Shown here piece after piece: positions 11,482 through 24,130 of a stretch of 64,000 bases of DNA. Every line of letters begins with the position of its first letter. Position 1 is the first letter of the stretch. Below the pieces are notes generated by a model, which was not told the origin of the DNA, searched no databases, and saw nothing but the letters and a program-made list of their open reading frames with translations. Origin of the DNA: Larix kaempferi (Eukaryota; Streptophyta; Pinopsida; Pinales; Pinaceae); assembly GCA_027924585.1 (NCBI GenBank), contig BSBM01000252.1, positions 7,688,001 through 7,752,000 of the forward strand, in the 5' to 3' direction. Made by a program: the position numbers and the translations under genes.

Positions 11482-13265
11482 GTTCTTGTTGTTGCTCTGG
11501 GAATCCTGGGGTAGTTTTCTTCTGTTTAAATCAATCCTTTAGTTCTTTGGGAGAGTTTTTAGGGTGTCTACACCCCTGTTTGTGACTCATACTTTGTCTT
11601 GCTTGAGATTTTCTTTCTTTTTATTTTTTATCAAAGCATACCCGCGAGTTGTAGGTAGTTACAGTCACAGCTTTTTCTCCTCACCTGCGAGTTGCTGATA
11701 TCTGTACCCACGGATCACCCGTGTGATGCAATACTAATAGTCACAGTTTTTTCCTGAGAGTTTTGATTTTCTCCTAGGGTTTAAGCTTTACGTCTTTGCT
11801 TGGTTTATAAAAGATTTTATTTGTTTAGTTCTGAATCATTTGGACCTGTATGTGGGTTTTCACTGACTCCTTTTGGCTCTTTTTTGAGGATTTTCTTGGT
11901 TTTTATTTGCTTGTTAAGAGTACCTAAGTATTTCAAGTCCATTTTGTATTTGGTAGACGCTTGGATTATTTCCTTTTGGTCACTGATTTGTGGAAGAGCA
12001 ATTTGATGTCTTGATTGAATTTGTGCTTTCTCCTTTATGTTAGTTGATTGCATAGTGTCTCTATACCAAAGATAGTTACTTCATACTTGTTTGAAGAAAC
12101 TTCTTGGATTTTTTTATCTTCAGTTTCTATTGAGGGTAGATTTCTGAGTTTTATAGGTTTAGGTACAGTCATCTTATACTTGCATTTCATAGTGTTCTTG
12201 TCTTGTTTATATTTATTTGCCATTTCTTTCATTAAACAGAAAAACCAAAAAGAGCAAGTACTTTATTTTAAGCAAGATCATTTCTTTTTCAATTAGATTT
12301 TAGTTGTATATGCAAACTCTTTGAAAAAGTAAAAAACATTTTAAGTTACTTTTAGGTTTACTTTGCAAAATTTTCGATTTTGAAAGATAAGCGAAAAGAA
12401 AAATAGTGAAAAGAACTTGCATTTTCATGTATACATTTTACTTTTTAGTTGTAACCATCTTGCACACAAACTCACTCCTTTTTGAGTAAACAAAAGACCT
12501 AAAAAGAACAATAAATTTGAAATTTATTAGCAACTTTTCTTTCGAGGGAACACACACTAACTAGCTTAGGTGAGGGTTTTGGACTAGCTTGTTTTAACTA
12601 TCCAAAACCATTCAAATGCAAATCGTAGTGAACTATCATTAGGTAAATCCACCTTTGTGGAAGGTGTGTTGGGAAGCTCCACTCAAACCGGAGTCAAGAA
12701 TGGGGTCGTGTGAGGTTGATTAGTTGGGGATACCCCCCCACTTCTCAATTGAACATCTACCATGACTGATACACGTATAGGGATCCACTAGTACCTTTGG
12801 TTCTTTTGGATTTCAGGAGTAGTTACCCTGCCCATACGTGTTAGTTCGACCTGCGACTATCCCCCCAGACTCTTTCTACATTGTTGGTAGCCTTAGTATC
12901 TTGACCATTAGGACTCTACACAGGTGATAGTGAAACAATATTTTCACTTCACCTAGGACAGATCTGGGAGGAAATCCTCTGCATCTCTTTGGGAATTTGG
13001 TTGGGTGATTCCAGCACTTGGCCCCATCGTGACTGTACCATGGACCCTAGATAACTGTTCTTCATTACTTCACTAGTTTTTTCTGGGCCCTAATCATCCC
13101 CGAATTTCCTTTGGGAGATCATCCGTTTGCTTGTTCTGGATTACTATAGGAAATTTTATAATGATGTGTTGTGTGTTTACTGTTGTTCTAGTGGCCCCTA
13201 GGTTTATCACATAGAATATTTTTGTTGTAATTGTGGATTAATAACCCCCTCGTAGTTCAAGAAGG
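11482..13265 (+). other. element B untranslated leader
   Basis: This 1.8-kb non-coding stretch lies between the PBS and the gag frame, similar in length to the 2.0-kb leader of element E. It is T-rich from 11560 to 12500 and has C-runs at 12727 and 12862. Short open frames here are not conserved and are not called. Confidence 0.5.
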
Positions 13266-15300
13266 TTGAGAAACCTTCCTCCACTCACTATGCAGCCTCC
13301 ATCGCAACCTCAACGACACAGAAGAGACTCAAGAGGTTCTTTTGAACTAACTGGCACAACTGAAACCTCTAGAGAACCTCAACTCATTTCTCAAACTTCA
13401 TCGATCCCACAGACCATCGAGGTTGAATATTTTCCAATAGAATACTTTCCAAGACACTTCAACCCTCCGCTAACTAAACCGGATGATCCATTGTTAGAAA
13501 GAGTTGTTTCTTTAGGTTTACCCGAGTTAAGTGTATATAGATTTACACCTGGACCTAATATGGACAATACAGGAGATGGATTGGGATTTCCACGCACTCC
13601 CACATCGGCTATCAGGCCAGGAGGTTTGTCTCCCCCACACATAAATACCCCAATACCGAGTTCGTTGCAAATGACTTCGAATCCAAACACTTCTTTTAGT
13701 TTCAATACTGTATCCTTAGGATCATCTAAAACTCAAGTTGCACTGACATCGATTCCTTTTGGATCTACTACTGTTTCATCAAATGTCCCTTTTTCAGGGA
13801 TACCTACAGTATCATTTACATTTTCCCCATTCATCCAACAGTTCCAGGATAACCCTAGCTCAGCTCCTTTTTCTCAAGGTTTCCCTTAGCATGGAGGACA
13901 TATTGCTCCTTTTGCACCGTTTATAGGCTCAATGCCTACCCTTTCTATTGCACAAATTCGGAGTTTTAATCCATTTACAGACTTTAATGTACATTCTTCA
14001 AACGTTCAAAATTCGAATGTTCCTGTAGGGAGTACTCCCTTTTCACTTTTTGGTGGAGGAGGCAGTAATACTTATACTCATACTTCGTTCAGAAGTACTT
14101 ACACTCTGCCGCAATGGATTGGGCCACAAGGGAGTAATCCACTGGCTTATGGTTGGATCAATTTCCAAAACTCTTTTTCGTCACAACCGGTGGTAGGGGA
14201 AAACCCCAACCAACATTCTGGGGGTCACGGTTCGGGTGGTTCCCCTTACAAGATCCCTCAAATGCATATGCCACCAACGAGACCTCGCTTACATTTTCTG
14301 GCTACTTTGAATCTGCCAGATCTTTCAAAGTTAATGAATGACCTAGTGTGCCACAATACTACTTGGCCTTCGGTCCCAACCAAAATCCCTTCATACATTC
14401 CAAAGTTTGAAGGAAAAACTAGTGAAGACCCAGGGAACCATGCCGCGAAATTTCATCTGTGGTGCTCCTCTAACTCGTTGAATGATGACTCGATTCGTTT
14501 GAGTCTCTTTCAAAGAACCCTAAATAGTGTTGCATCCAAATGGTATATCGAGTTACCCACCGCAACTTATAACAACTTTTATGATTTAGCGATAGTCTTC
14601 TTGAACCATTTCCATCTTCCCATTTGGTATGATGTCGGCACAGACCTTCTATCTACTTTTAGACAGAACAAATCCACTCACATATCTGATCATATTCAGG
14701 AGTGGAGAATATGGAAACAACTCATTAAAGATGAGATTCCACTGGAGTTTCTATTGGAGTAGTTTTTGAAATCACTGTTACCCTACATCTCCAAAGATGT
14801 GTCAACTTCTGGGTTTACTTCTGAAGAGGAAGCCATTTTAAGGACCCAACAACTCGACTTGATTTATGCTCAGTTCGGGATCCTTTATGAAATCATTCAA
14901 GATGCACTTAGGTCAAACATTGATCTTGGTAAACCTAAACCTTGACCACATGCCGATGGCATTGTTGGTTCAGCTGATTCATCCACTTTAGAATCCTTGG
15001 ATAAGCAAGTCCATGCACTTTCAATAAAGCATTATGATGCGGAAGCAACACGATTGCATCCTCCCCTTCGCAAATGGAAAGTGTACAAAATGTGCAATCA
15101 AATCAAAAGGGTCCTTGGCAACCCAACAATAAGAAAAAAAACAAGAAAGGGGAAGGAAACCAACAAAATCCCAAAACTACTGAGAATGCCGAGGAGGGAA
15201 AGAGAGAAAAGAAGAAGGTGAATTTTCCTTGCAAACTTTGTAAATAAGATCACCTCACTCATCAATGTCCTCTCATGGATGAAGCCCAGAAGCTACTAAA
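13266..15300 (+). pseudogene. element B gag, broken
   Basis: A Pro/Ser/Thr-rich N-terminal region (about 13266-14280) is followed by a capsid-like domain with LPDLSKLMNDLVCHN, IPKFEGKTSEDPGNH and FHLWCSSNSLNDDS, each matching element E. The conserved tryptophan of E (DWFLKSLLP) is a TAG stop in B at 14761. A degenerate zinc knuckle (CKLC...H...C) lies near 15230 with an internal stop. Gag would form the particle and bind RNA. At least four stops or frameshifts show that the copy is inactive. Confidence 0.83.
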
Positions 15301-15418
15301 TAAAAAGAAACCAGCTGTCCTGAAGGACCCTTTTCCCAAAGGACAAAGCCAAACTTCTTTCCACTGCAATACTGGGGGCACTCATCGTGCCACATAGGCT
15401 GATCAATCCTACATTAAC

Positions 15419-16080
15419 ATGGTTAACTCACATGATTTACTGCAAACGAGAGCCAAGAATTATACCCAGGATTTTCCGTTGAAAGATAAAGAAATCCCAG
15501 AGTCATATGATCCTCTTCATATAGAGAGACTTGTAGATCCTATGCCAAAGATACCGAAAGGTGTCTATAAACGAGCAAAACACAACCCTAATGAACATGC
15601 CACTCCAAACTACTCAGTTGTAGAGGACCTATCCCAAACACCATGTGCTATGTCCACTCCAGAAGTTTTGCAAAGCTTCCCATCGCAGTGAAATGCACTT
15701 TTAGCAGCAATAGGAAGTATGGATTCGTCAAGTATGCTAGCTAGATTTGATATGTCAAATATCAAAACTCAGTTTCCCTATCACGTGGTCTTCCAAATCG
15801 AAGTAGTCCATGGTTCGAAAACCATTGGACGAACAATAGAGGATGAAGGTGTGTCAACGTGCGTAATGTGTATCTCTTGTTGGCAAGCCTCAGGCTCTAC
15901 AGAGTTAGCCCCTTCAAGTACATTAATTAGCACTTTTGATGGAAGATATTTCCGTCTACATGGAATCTTACCCTCTTTCAAGATCCAACTATCGAGAAAA
16001 GTAGTGTCAACATAGGTGGAAGTTGTAGATGCTTCTCTCGATTACAATTTGTTGTTGGGAAGAAGTTGGACGTATGAAAT
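15419..16080 (+). pseudogene. element B aspartic protease, broken
   Basis: The retropepsin active site reads EDEGVSTCVM near 15840, with D-E-G in place of the usual D-[ST]-G and the same change as in element E. The flap and second half include STFDGRYFRLHGILPSF and, after a TAG near 16013, LDYNLLLGRSW. The stretch before it (15600-15690) matches the SNYNIVDDLAQSPAAMSALE segment of E. The protease would cut Gag-Pol. The stops make this copy inactive. Confidence 0.78.
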
Positions 16081-17230
16081 GCAAGCCATTCCTTCGTCCA
16101 TTTTTTGGGTACTTATGTTCCCCCATTAAGGAAAGATCGTCACGATTGACCAACTATCCTTTTTCCCATAAAAACAACACAACTCCTTTGGATTCGAATA
16201 TCTTGTGGATTTATCAAGCTCATTCGCCTAGTGAGAGTTTAGGAGTAGGTATGTACTCATCATTCATGGTCACCTTTGATTTACCTGCTCCTGTCAATTA
16301 TATTGGTTCAATGAGTAACACTAACATGTCATCTAAGGAGGTCTTCACAGTTGTTCAAACAACTGATCCTTGGATTCTTCCTACTCAAGAGGAACCATTT
16401 GTCCCCCTATCCGTCGCAGAAGTGACTTATCGAGCATCATACAAATTTGAGATGGATTATATCTCGACTCTTTCGGTCTCCATGGAGTTAGATATTGATT
16501 ATGCACCTGCATGGGAAATAGACTCTACCCATTCCTTTGATTTTTTAGACACTATTTTACCATCAGATGAAGCTATTATCGAAAATATGGTGGGTCTGGA
16601 TCACCCTTGGGAACATATGCATCAAAAATCCTACTTCCTTCCAGATATGAACAAAATCAAGAATGGAGAGTTCTCAGTGAGACCCAGTGGAAATGTTGAC
16701 TTGTCCATCAACCCTTTAACGAAACAAGGGATTTTCGCTGAAGGTAATATGGCTAATATTTCAGCAACTATACCAATCAATATTTCCACCAAACCAGATG
16801 TCGTGGAAAATATTTTCATTGGTGTAAATTGTTCTCCGCAAGAGATCAGTTTGTACACCAACTTATTTAAGGAATTCAATGATGTTTTCGCGTGGTCATA
16901 TGAGAAAATGGCAGGCATCGACCCTTCCATCGTTGAACATGTCATCATGACATATCCTAATGTGAAACAAGTTAGGAAAAAGCTATGTCCAGTTAACCCT
17001 AGAAAATTTGCGGGCATCAAGGCTGAGGTTGAAAATATCCTCAAGGTCGAGTTCATTTATCCTATCGACATGATTAAATGGGTGTCTAACCCAGTCCCAG
17101 TTGATAAAAATCAAGGTACCATACATGTGTGCACAAATTTTAGGGATCTCAATAAAGCTTGTCCAAAAGGAAACTATCCCACACCATTTATTGACCAAAT
17201 CATTGATGCGTGTGTAGGCCATTACTATTG
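16081..17230 (+). pseudogene. element B linker and N-terminal RT, truncated
   Basis: The open frame (16029-17258) first covers the protease/RT linker, then RT: FKEFNDVFAWSYEKMAGIDP, WVSNPVPVDKNQGTIHVCTN and PTPFIDQIIDACVGH. Compared with E it stops at the block just before the first catalytic aspartate (LSFMDGF in E). From about 17230 the DNA instead matches the minus-strand protease of element C. RNase H, integrase and the 3' LTR of B are therefore absent. The final ~10 codons to 17258 are read from foreign sequence. Confidence 0.85.
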
Positions 17231-17231
17231 G

Positions 17232-17462
17232 TTTCCCATTAATCTTCTTGCAGATTGACAGAGGCATAACATTTGAAGAAGCCCCATAATCTACCAAACA
17301 ATTGTGTATGTTATGATTGAAAATTTCAAAGGTCAACAGAAACGGCAGGGTCTGAGATTTTTATTTACCACCAATACTAGCTTCGTTTATCTCAGTATCT
17401 ACTTCGGTGTTTTCTATGGTACTACTAGGTTGTGGGTCAAAAGATTCTAATAATTTCTTTCT
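17232..17462 (-). pseudogene. element C aspartic protease fragment
   Basis: The minus strand encodes a hydrophilic linker and then a retropepsin N-terminus, NHNIHNCLVDYGASSNVMPL followed by SICKKI. The active site is D-Y-G where D-[ST]-G is expected. The fragment logically continues the element C gag that stops at 24131, so it is the far side of the element D insertion. It ends at the junction with element B near 17230. Confidence 0.72.
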
Positions 17463-18540
17463 TTAAGCACAATGCCCAATTCTATACGCTATACATGAAG
17501 TATCAACATGCACATGAAATGGCTTGTTCCAATTCGGAAACACAAGGATAGGCACAGTTACCATTTTCTCCTTTAATGTATCCAGGCCTTTCTCGCATTC
17601 TGCGTTCCATATAAACTGCGCTTCTTTCTTCAGAAGTTTCTCCATTGGCACCGTTATCTGCGCATAACCCTTAATAAATTTTCTATAGTACCCTGTATGT
17701 CCCAACGTGGTGCGAAGTTGTTTCACTGAATTTGATGCTGGCAGGTTCACAATAACTACAATCTTCGCAGGATCAACCATCAAACCCTGTTTACAAACAA
17801 TGTGTCCCAACAGAATTCCATAGGGCACACAAAAGATACATTTCTTCAAATTCAAAGAAATCTGATGCTGTCTGCACTTAGCTAACATCATTCTAAGGTT
17901 CTCATAGTGGTTCTTCAGTAAACCAAAGGCAGTCCAATCATCAAAATAGACTTCTAAGAACTTATGGATAAAGCCCTTGAATGCAGCTACAAGAACTTAG
18001 GAAAATATAGCTGGTGCATTCTTCAACCCAAAAGGCATAACTGTATATTGATATGATCCCCATTCAGTAGAAAATGTTGTTTTATTCCTATCTGCTTCAT
18101 CAATCCTGATATGATGGTAACTAGAAAATCCATCAGTGAATGAATGTGCTTCATTTCCTCCAACGTTGTCCAATACTTCATCTATAAATGGAGTAGGAAA
18201 TGGATCATGTAGCGATGCATCATTCGGCTTCCTCAGATCTACGCAGATCCTTATCTCACCTTTTGTCTTCTTGTCCTGGATAACCATAAGGCTTATCCAC
18301 TCTGACTCCTCCACTGGCTCAATGATCCCTGCATCAAGCATCTTGTCTAGTTCTGTCTTGACTCTTTCTTTGTATCTTGGGTTTAGTCTATAAGGCCTAT
18401 GTTTAATAGGCTTCGCACTTGGCTTGAAAGGTATCTTCATCACTCCCAAGTCACCCAAAATGCCTTTCATTTTGGCGAACTTCGTTGGAAATAAATCCTG
18501 ATATTCATGTAGAGGGTCTACAATCTGCGCGATCGTTTCG
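17463..18540 (-). pseudogene. element D RT and start of RNase H
   Basis: RT begins near 18470 with PIKHRPYRLNPRYKERVKTE, WISLMVIQDKK, DPFPTPFIDEVLDNVGG and VMPFGLKNAPAIFS. After a stop near 17998 it continues with KCRQHQISLNLKKC and GYYRKFIKGYAQITVPMEK. RNase H starts with FHVHVDTSCIA and then stops being recognisable at about 17463, where element C sequence resumes. The remaining RNase H, integrase and 3' LTR are missing. It is the same family as element A. Confidence 0.85.
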
Positions 18541-18545
18541 TCATC

Positions 18546-19690
18546 CTAGTAATCTCCAATGGATGCGAACTTTGGATCTTTGCTTGTGCCAATGTTAACC
18601 TTTCTTGTTTTTACAGGGCCGCTCATATCTGGAATTTCTAACGGAGGTCCCTCTACATCGCGCGCTCCTTCTGACTCTAAAATATTAACGTTGCGCGGAT
18701 CCTCCTCATCAATTTCCTTTGGATCTTCTCCATCTTCAGCAAGGTTGTAACATTCAAGGGCATGCTCTATTGTTCTAGCCCATTCTGGATGTAGGTTCAT
18801 AGGTACTTTTACATCTTGAATTATCCTGTCTTTGATTGTTTCTAATGCCTCGTTTGTACTTGGGAATTCTTCTCTAAATATTCTTTCTTTGATAACTTGC
18901 AGAGCTTCATTTATGCTTATACAATCATCTTCAAAGATGAAGGTTCTCTGGAAATTCGTAGTTAAAATAGACCAATCTGTGTTTTCTCTGTGAAGCTCAG
19001 CGTTTGTGTACCAATTCTTTGGAATCTTCTCCAGGGTATGCACAAACATATGAACCCATTATGTTTGTGGCCTTTTTATCCATGCTTGTGAACAAGTCTC
19101 TATGTGATCCCTCAGATATTTTTGTCCTTTGTACTTTTCCATGGTCAGTGCAGCTTTCTTTGCGAATCAAATTTGCATCATATGTCTACACTAATCCCAT
19201 GTGGTTAAAGTCTCCTTATGCGCGTCCCAGCATCTTGCAGGTGTAGCGCGCAATGCTATGTCTAATGCTAGCATGCGATGTTCAGCTGAAATAGACACAG
19301 TATATCCTTGCAAAAATGTATAGACGTTAGTTGAACCATCATAAGTGGGGATTGGACTTACCTTGGTTCCAATCCATCGCAGTGATTTGGTGATCTGTGC
19401 ACATCTTCTTGCAGAGACTTCATGCAATATGCCTTGCCAATTCTCCAGTCCTGCGTTAGAGTCTGATACGTAAGAACTGTCACATTGCCAACTAAGCGTT
19501 CCATCAGCTGTAGGGTTGATGTAATCGGCGTGGTTAGTTGTCATCTTATAAATGTGATCATGGTCATGAGCTCTACATTCTTCTTTAATCAGCTCAATGT
19601 ATCTCAGTCCTTGCAAAGGGTCCAAGGGTGCGGTGACCCTAATATCTGTCCCTTCAAATATCATCTTTTTTTTCTTCAAGTCGATGATCG
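18546..19690 (-). pseudogene. element D second gag-like domain (between protease and RT)
   Basis: Directly after the protease the frame reads GTLSWQCDSSYVSDSNAGLENW, RRCAQITKSLRWIGTKV, IPTYDGSTNVYTFLQGY and RATPARCWDAHKETLTTW, then, after a break near 19190-19050, FVHTLEKIPKNWYTNAELHR and an acidic tail (DGEDPKEIDEEDPR). The FLQGY...W-AHK pattern is that of a retrotransposon capsid domain, although a complete gag already lies upstream. Element A has the same unit at the same position. Its role is unknown. Confidence 0.72.
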
Positions 19691-20010
19691 CGAGGTTGTC
19701 CATGGCCCAATCTTTCCCCAATAGTGGAGGATAAGGTTGAATGCCATCTACAATTTTGATAACCTCGAAGTCTGCATGAATTTGCACACCATCAATGTCA
19801 ACAGGAACATTGGCTAGCCTTCCAAAGGGTTTAAGTTTTTGCTAATTTGCTAGTTTCAACTGTATAGGTGACCATGAAAACTTTGGTTTCCCCATCTGTA
19901 CCCATGTCTGCTTAGTTAAGATATTTACTTCAGATACTAGATCAAGGATGATCTCATCCATCTCATAATCTCCAATTTTTGCACTTAGCCTCATTTCTCG
20001 TCCTGTTCTC
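19691..20010 (-). pseudogene. element D aspartic protease
   Basis: The N-terminal part reads MRLSAKIGDYEMDEIILDL, then the C-terminal part FEVIKIVDGIQPYPPLLGKD. The active-site loop is DLVS where the family normally has D-x-G-S, so the glycine is replaced by valine. A stop lies near 19841. It would process the polyprotein and probably cannot in this copy. It sits between the zinc knuckles and the second gag-like domain. Confidence 0.7.
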
Positions 20011-20319
20011 TTATGGCTATTGATGTGGTGAATTGCGCTCTGAACATGATTCGTGCAACTTCGTTTTTCATAGTGATTTACTAGCTTTTGCAGTTCTACT
20101 AATGCATCTTTTCTCTTTAGCAGCTTCATACAACTCCGTAGGAACTGCACAACAGAAGTCCCTATTTTTGCTGTGGTGCTCGCTCATATGTTGCTGGCAT
20201 ATCTTCGATATGTGTTGTTTCACTTCACAACGACATTCTTGGTGTCGTAGGTGCTGGATCTTTGAAATTTTCCCTTGCCTCTTCAAAGACTTCTTTATTT
20301 CTTTCCAGATCGAAAGCAA

Positions 20320-21751
20320 GTATTTTCTTCATTGCTTTTTTATCCAGATCCCATCAGTAGGTATCTGGTTAGTGTGGTGCTCTCCAGAAGTTGAAGCTTC
20401 TGGTTCTTTATCCTTTCCTGTCGCAGCTCCAGTTCGCATCACAACATTGACGGTTGGGTCTCTTTTCTTTGTTGCGATCATCTGTACGTTCGGGTTTGGT
20501 GCTTCTTGTCTTCTTTCTTGCATCTTTTCTTGCAATATTGGACATGCTTTAATAACATGGTCAAAGGATTTACAATATCTACATGTAGTAGTAGCGTTTG
20601 TACAGTCTCTAGAAAGATGGATAGGCTGAGCGCCATTATAATAGATCATCTGAACTCTTCCTCTTCCTTGTCCTTGTCTGGTGTTTCTTCCTCTTCTGCG
20701 GAATCCACCATGGCCTCTATATGCACCTTGATCATACTGCGCATTTTCATGGTGTTGTGGTGTTTCTTCTTGAACTCTGTACACCTTGTGCTTTCTTTCT
20801 ATTATCAGGTCGTATGCTCTGTAATTGGAATCATCATGTCCAACAGACTTACAGAAACTCAATACAAGTTCTTTGGTGTTCTCACATATTTTTGGATCAA
20901 ATAACAATCCTCTGGTCGATGTCCTTTGCATCGACAAATTTCACACCATGGTCCTTGTTGCTGGTGGTTTAGTGGAGTTGGTGCTCCAATATCAATATAT
21001 TCTTTAAAAAATGGTCAGTGTTCTTTTGAATGTCCCTCTGCTCTACATTTTGTACACCAGATCTCTTCTCTAACTTCTTTGCCTTTCTTAATGTCTTGGA
21101 GTTGTAATGTCAAGGTTGCTAACTGGTTCTGAATTTGGATCATTCCTTGACTTGTTTCTCCTATCGACGAAACTTCTAGCTTCATCGTGATCTCTAAGGC
21201 TTCTGTCTGTGACGCAACCTTCTGTTGCATCAATGGAAATCTATATGAGGCAACAACGCAGCTATGAACCACTCTTGGTGTTGTTGTGGTGCAATGTCGA
21301 AACTGACTTGGTCTAATAGTGCTTTAAACTTTTGGTCAAATTCCCAGACTGTCTTAGTTGTTTTCTGTTTAATTTCCTTTAGGTATGTTATACATTGTGA
21401 TTCAGATTTCGGTTTCTTGAACTCTCTTAGGAGGGAAACCTTAATATATGGTAAGGTTCTATTCCGTCCAACAAAATATTTCATGAACCAAGTTAATGCT
21501 CTATCTCTGAATGTAGTGATGAGTTGTGCGTGCTTAACAACATCATCTAGGACTTGTTTTACACTCCACACGGCTTCACATAGAAACAAATGCTGCTCAG
21601 AGTCTTCTAGACCCGTTCCTTTAAATATCGACAGTTTAATGTCGTCAGTCATTCTCCTTCTAGGTGGCACAATGTTCTGTGCAGTGTTTTGGGTGGTGTT
21701 AGGGATGGTACTGTGTGGAGTGTTCTGAGTCGGGATGTTCTGGGTACTCAC
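20320..21751 (-). pseudogene. element D gag with zinc knuckles, broken
   Basis: The capsid part (21751-21230) has a classical retrotransposon gag signature: IFKGTGLEDSEQHLFLCEA, TFRDRALTWFMKYF, LLREFKKPKSESQ and a QHQEWFIAALLPHI end. A stretch from 21272 to 20329 holds zinc knuckles: CTKCRAEGHSKEHC, CEICRCKGHRPEDC (frame break near 20900) and CRYCKSFDHVIKAC, all CX2CX4HX4C. An Arg/Gly-rich segment (RGHGGFRRRGRNTRQGQGRG) between the second and third suggests RNA binding. Frameshifts split it into three frames. Confidence 0.83.
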
Positions 21752-21778
21752 TCCCGCAGTGTTATTGGTATTGATGTT

Positions 21779-22560
21779 CTAAGGATTAGGAATATTAACA
21801 ACTAGAGGATTCTGAACTGACGGATTTTGAACAATAGGAGTTCCAGTACTCGCAACTAGAGGGTTCTGAGGTGTAATGGGTTGATACGTAGCGGATAGAG
21901 GTGATGTATAGCTACCAGTCTCAACTGGGAACTCATTTTCTACGTAGAGTTCAGGTTCTTTAGGATTCTTTCCGGTGGTATACTTATATCTTTTTCCACT
22001 TCTTAAATTGTGTGTATCTTTGTCAGAATCATTGTATGTGTTATCTACCATTACAGACCCAAAACAACTATGAATCTCACTGCACTTAAAAATCCTTTCT
22101 CAGCTAAAAGCATTTTGATATATAAACTCGGATTGTTGAGGTACTTACCTCTAGAACCTTTGAAGAATTCGGCCTCTGCTGCGCTGTAGGACTTCAACGT
22201 GTCCACAACGAACTCTGTCACGAAGCCTTCTAAAATACTGTCAACCCAAAAGTTGATTGCTAGCGAAAGTGGACTGTCTACTTCTGTAAGCCTCTGAATA
22301 AGCTCGGGATTCCACTGGGTAGGTGCTCCTTCTTAGAAATAGTCCTTTCGCTCTACAAGTTTGGATAACCACTCATGCAACTCGTTTCCAAAGGCTGCAA
22401 AGAAAATTTCGTGAATGTCCTCCCACAAATATTTGTTTAACCATTGTACGTCAGATAGACGCGGATGTCTATTCTCCTTTCTGGCAAAATCTCTTTTTGT
22501 CTTGTCCACCCAGTTCCAGATTTTTGTTTTCTTAGGATTCCAAGGTTTTGTACTCATCAC
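21779..22560 (-). pseudogene. element D N-terminal gag region
   Basis: The minus strand begins near 22560 with MSTKPWNPKKTKIWNWVDKT and continues with a helical region, a stop near 22336, and a low-complexity Pro/Asn/Thr-rich part (22051-21779) leading into the capsid domain. It appears to be the N-terminal matrix-like part of the element D Gag. I do not recognise a named domain. Confidence 0.5.
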
Positions 22561-24130
22561 CAGTTCTTAGCGTGGCAACATAACCATTTTTTGGCTCAAT
22601 ATGTGTTCTTTAAGTTCAATGAGGTTGACCCAGGTTCTGCGCGGTTTGGGGAACCAACAAAACCCCTTTTCATCGGCCCTTTTGGAAACAGTCTGCGAAC
22701 AGACTGAGGTCTCACCCGAGCGAAGTTATGGGGATGTTCCGGAATCAGGTTTCCACAACTGGGTGATGCACGGTTGACTGGAATGGTGGACAACGCGAAG
22801 CTTCTCCTGTTTCACAGATACTGCTTTAAGCTATCGCGCATCCAAGGACTACGCGATGTAGGGGGGATGCTTGATCAATAGGACATCGCCACTTAGACTG
22901 TGCTTCCTCTTCGGTACTTAACCACTTTAATGGACTTTACCTAGTGTAAGTTATGCATTCAAAAACATAATGGATTGCAAGCCTTGCTAACTTATACACT
23001 ATAACAACAACACTGTAACTCCGCACTTCCGGTGCTACACTCAGGGAATCACACTATAGAGACTGCGCTAGCTAAGTGTTTACCTGATTAACTTATGCAT
23101 TCATCTAACTTAGAAATACTGGTGCATTCGACATTCATTCACACATGTTTTTACTTAACATATTATCCCCATCTTTTATCCTTATGGTGAATACATATAA
23201 AATCAAGAACAGATGCATTCATAAACATAATCTTAACCATTCACATAAGCAAATACACAGATATAAATGCATAATCAATCACATAACACATAATTTAACG
23301 TGGTTCACCCCTGGGATGGGAGCTACGTCCATAAGAACTGTTGTTATATTATTTATGGGAAGGGTACAACAGTTTCAGTCTGTGCACTTAGCTGCAGACT
23401 CTCTTCTCTCTCGGTAGGTCTCTACGCACACAGCTTGTAGAGCCTTTTACAATCACCTCTCAACAGAGATCAATATTCAACATTGCTCAATAGAATACTA
23501 ACCCTTTCCCTTACAAAATCCCCGTTTATATAGAGATCGTGCCCGTAAGTCACGTCTGTTACAATGCATAGGAAAAAAACCTAAGGTTACAAAATGGTGC
23601 GGGTACCAGCTGACTCTGCCTATCGCAATCGAAATCTTCTCCACACACTTCTGGCCGTTTTGTTGGGCCACTCGTAGCTCACACGCCCTTCTGACATCCA
23701 CAGTCTTCACAAAATGGTTATACTGCATCATGGCATGTCGCTTTCCGCCCTTCTGGCATGCCTGTTGCTTTCGGCTTCGTGGCTTAGCTTTCAACTATTT
23801 TCCGCCACTCTCTTGACAGGGCACTTTCATCCTCCTTCACGCTGCTCCATACCCATTCCCGGGAATCTTGGAGTTTCTTTCCCAAAACAGCTCAACCTTT
23901 CCTTACATTCTTTACCCAAAATAGGTGCCCTGTTGGCACTGTGCGGTGCTACCACTTCGCAGAGATGGCACTTAGCCGCGCAGTTCCTATCCTGCCGATA
24001 CTACGCTGCGCTCAACTTCGAAGATCCCCAATATTGTCCTGCCAAAACTGCCTTCATCTGAGCTGCGTTGTAACTTCATAGCTCCAAAACTGTCTTGCAC
24101 AAAAATGCCTTATTTGGGATAGACCCAACA
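22561..24130 (-). repeat. 5' LTR and leader of element D
   Basis: Minus-strand sequence begins TGTTGGGTCTATCCC at 24130, immediately after the element C gag reading frame is interrupted. A TATA box (TATATAAAC) lies at about 23525-23533, and a conserved block CCCAGGGGTGAACCACGTT near 23300 is typical of R/U5 in plant LTRs. The internal LTR end and the PBS could not be placed; they lie somewhere between 23000 and 22600. The 3' LTR is deleted. Confidence 0.65.
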
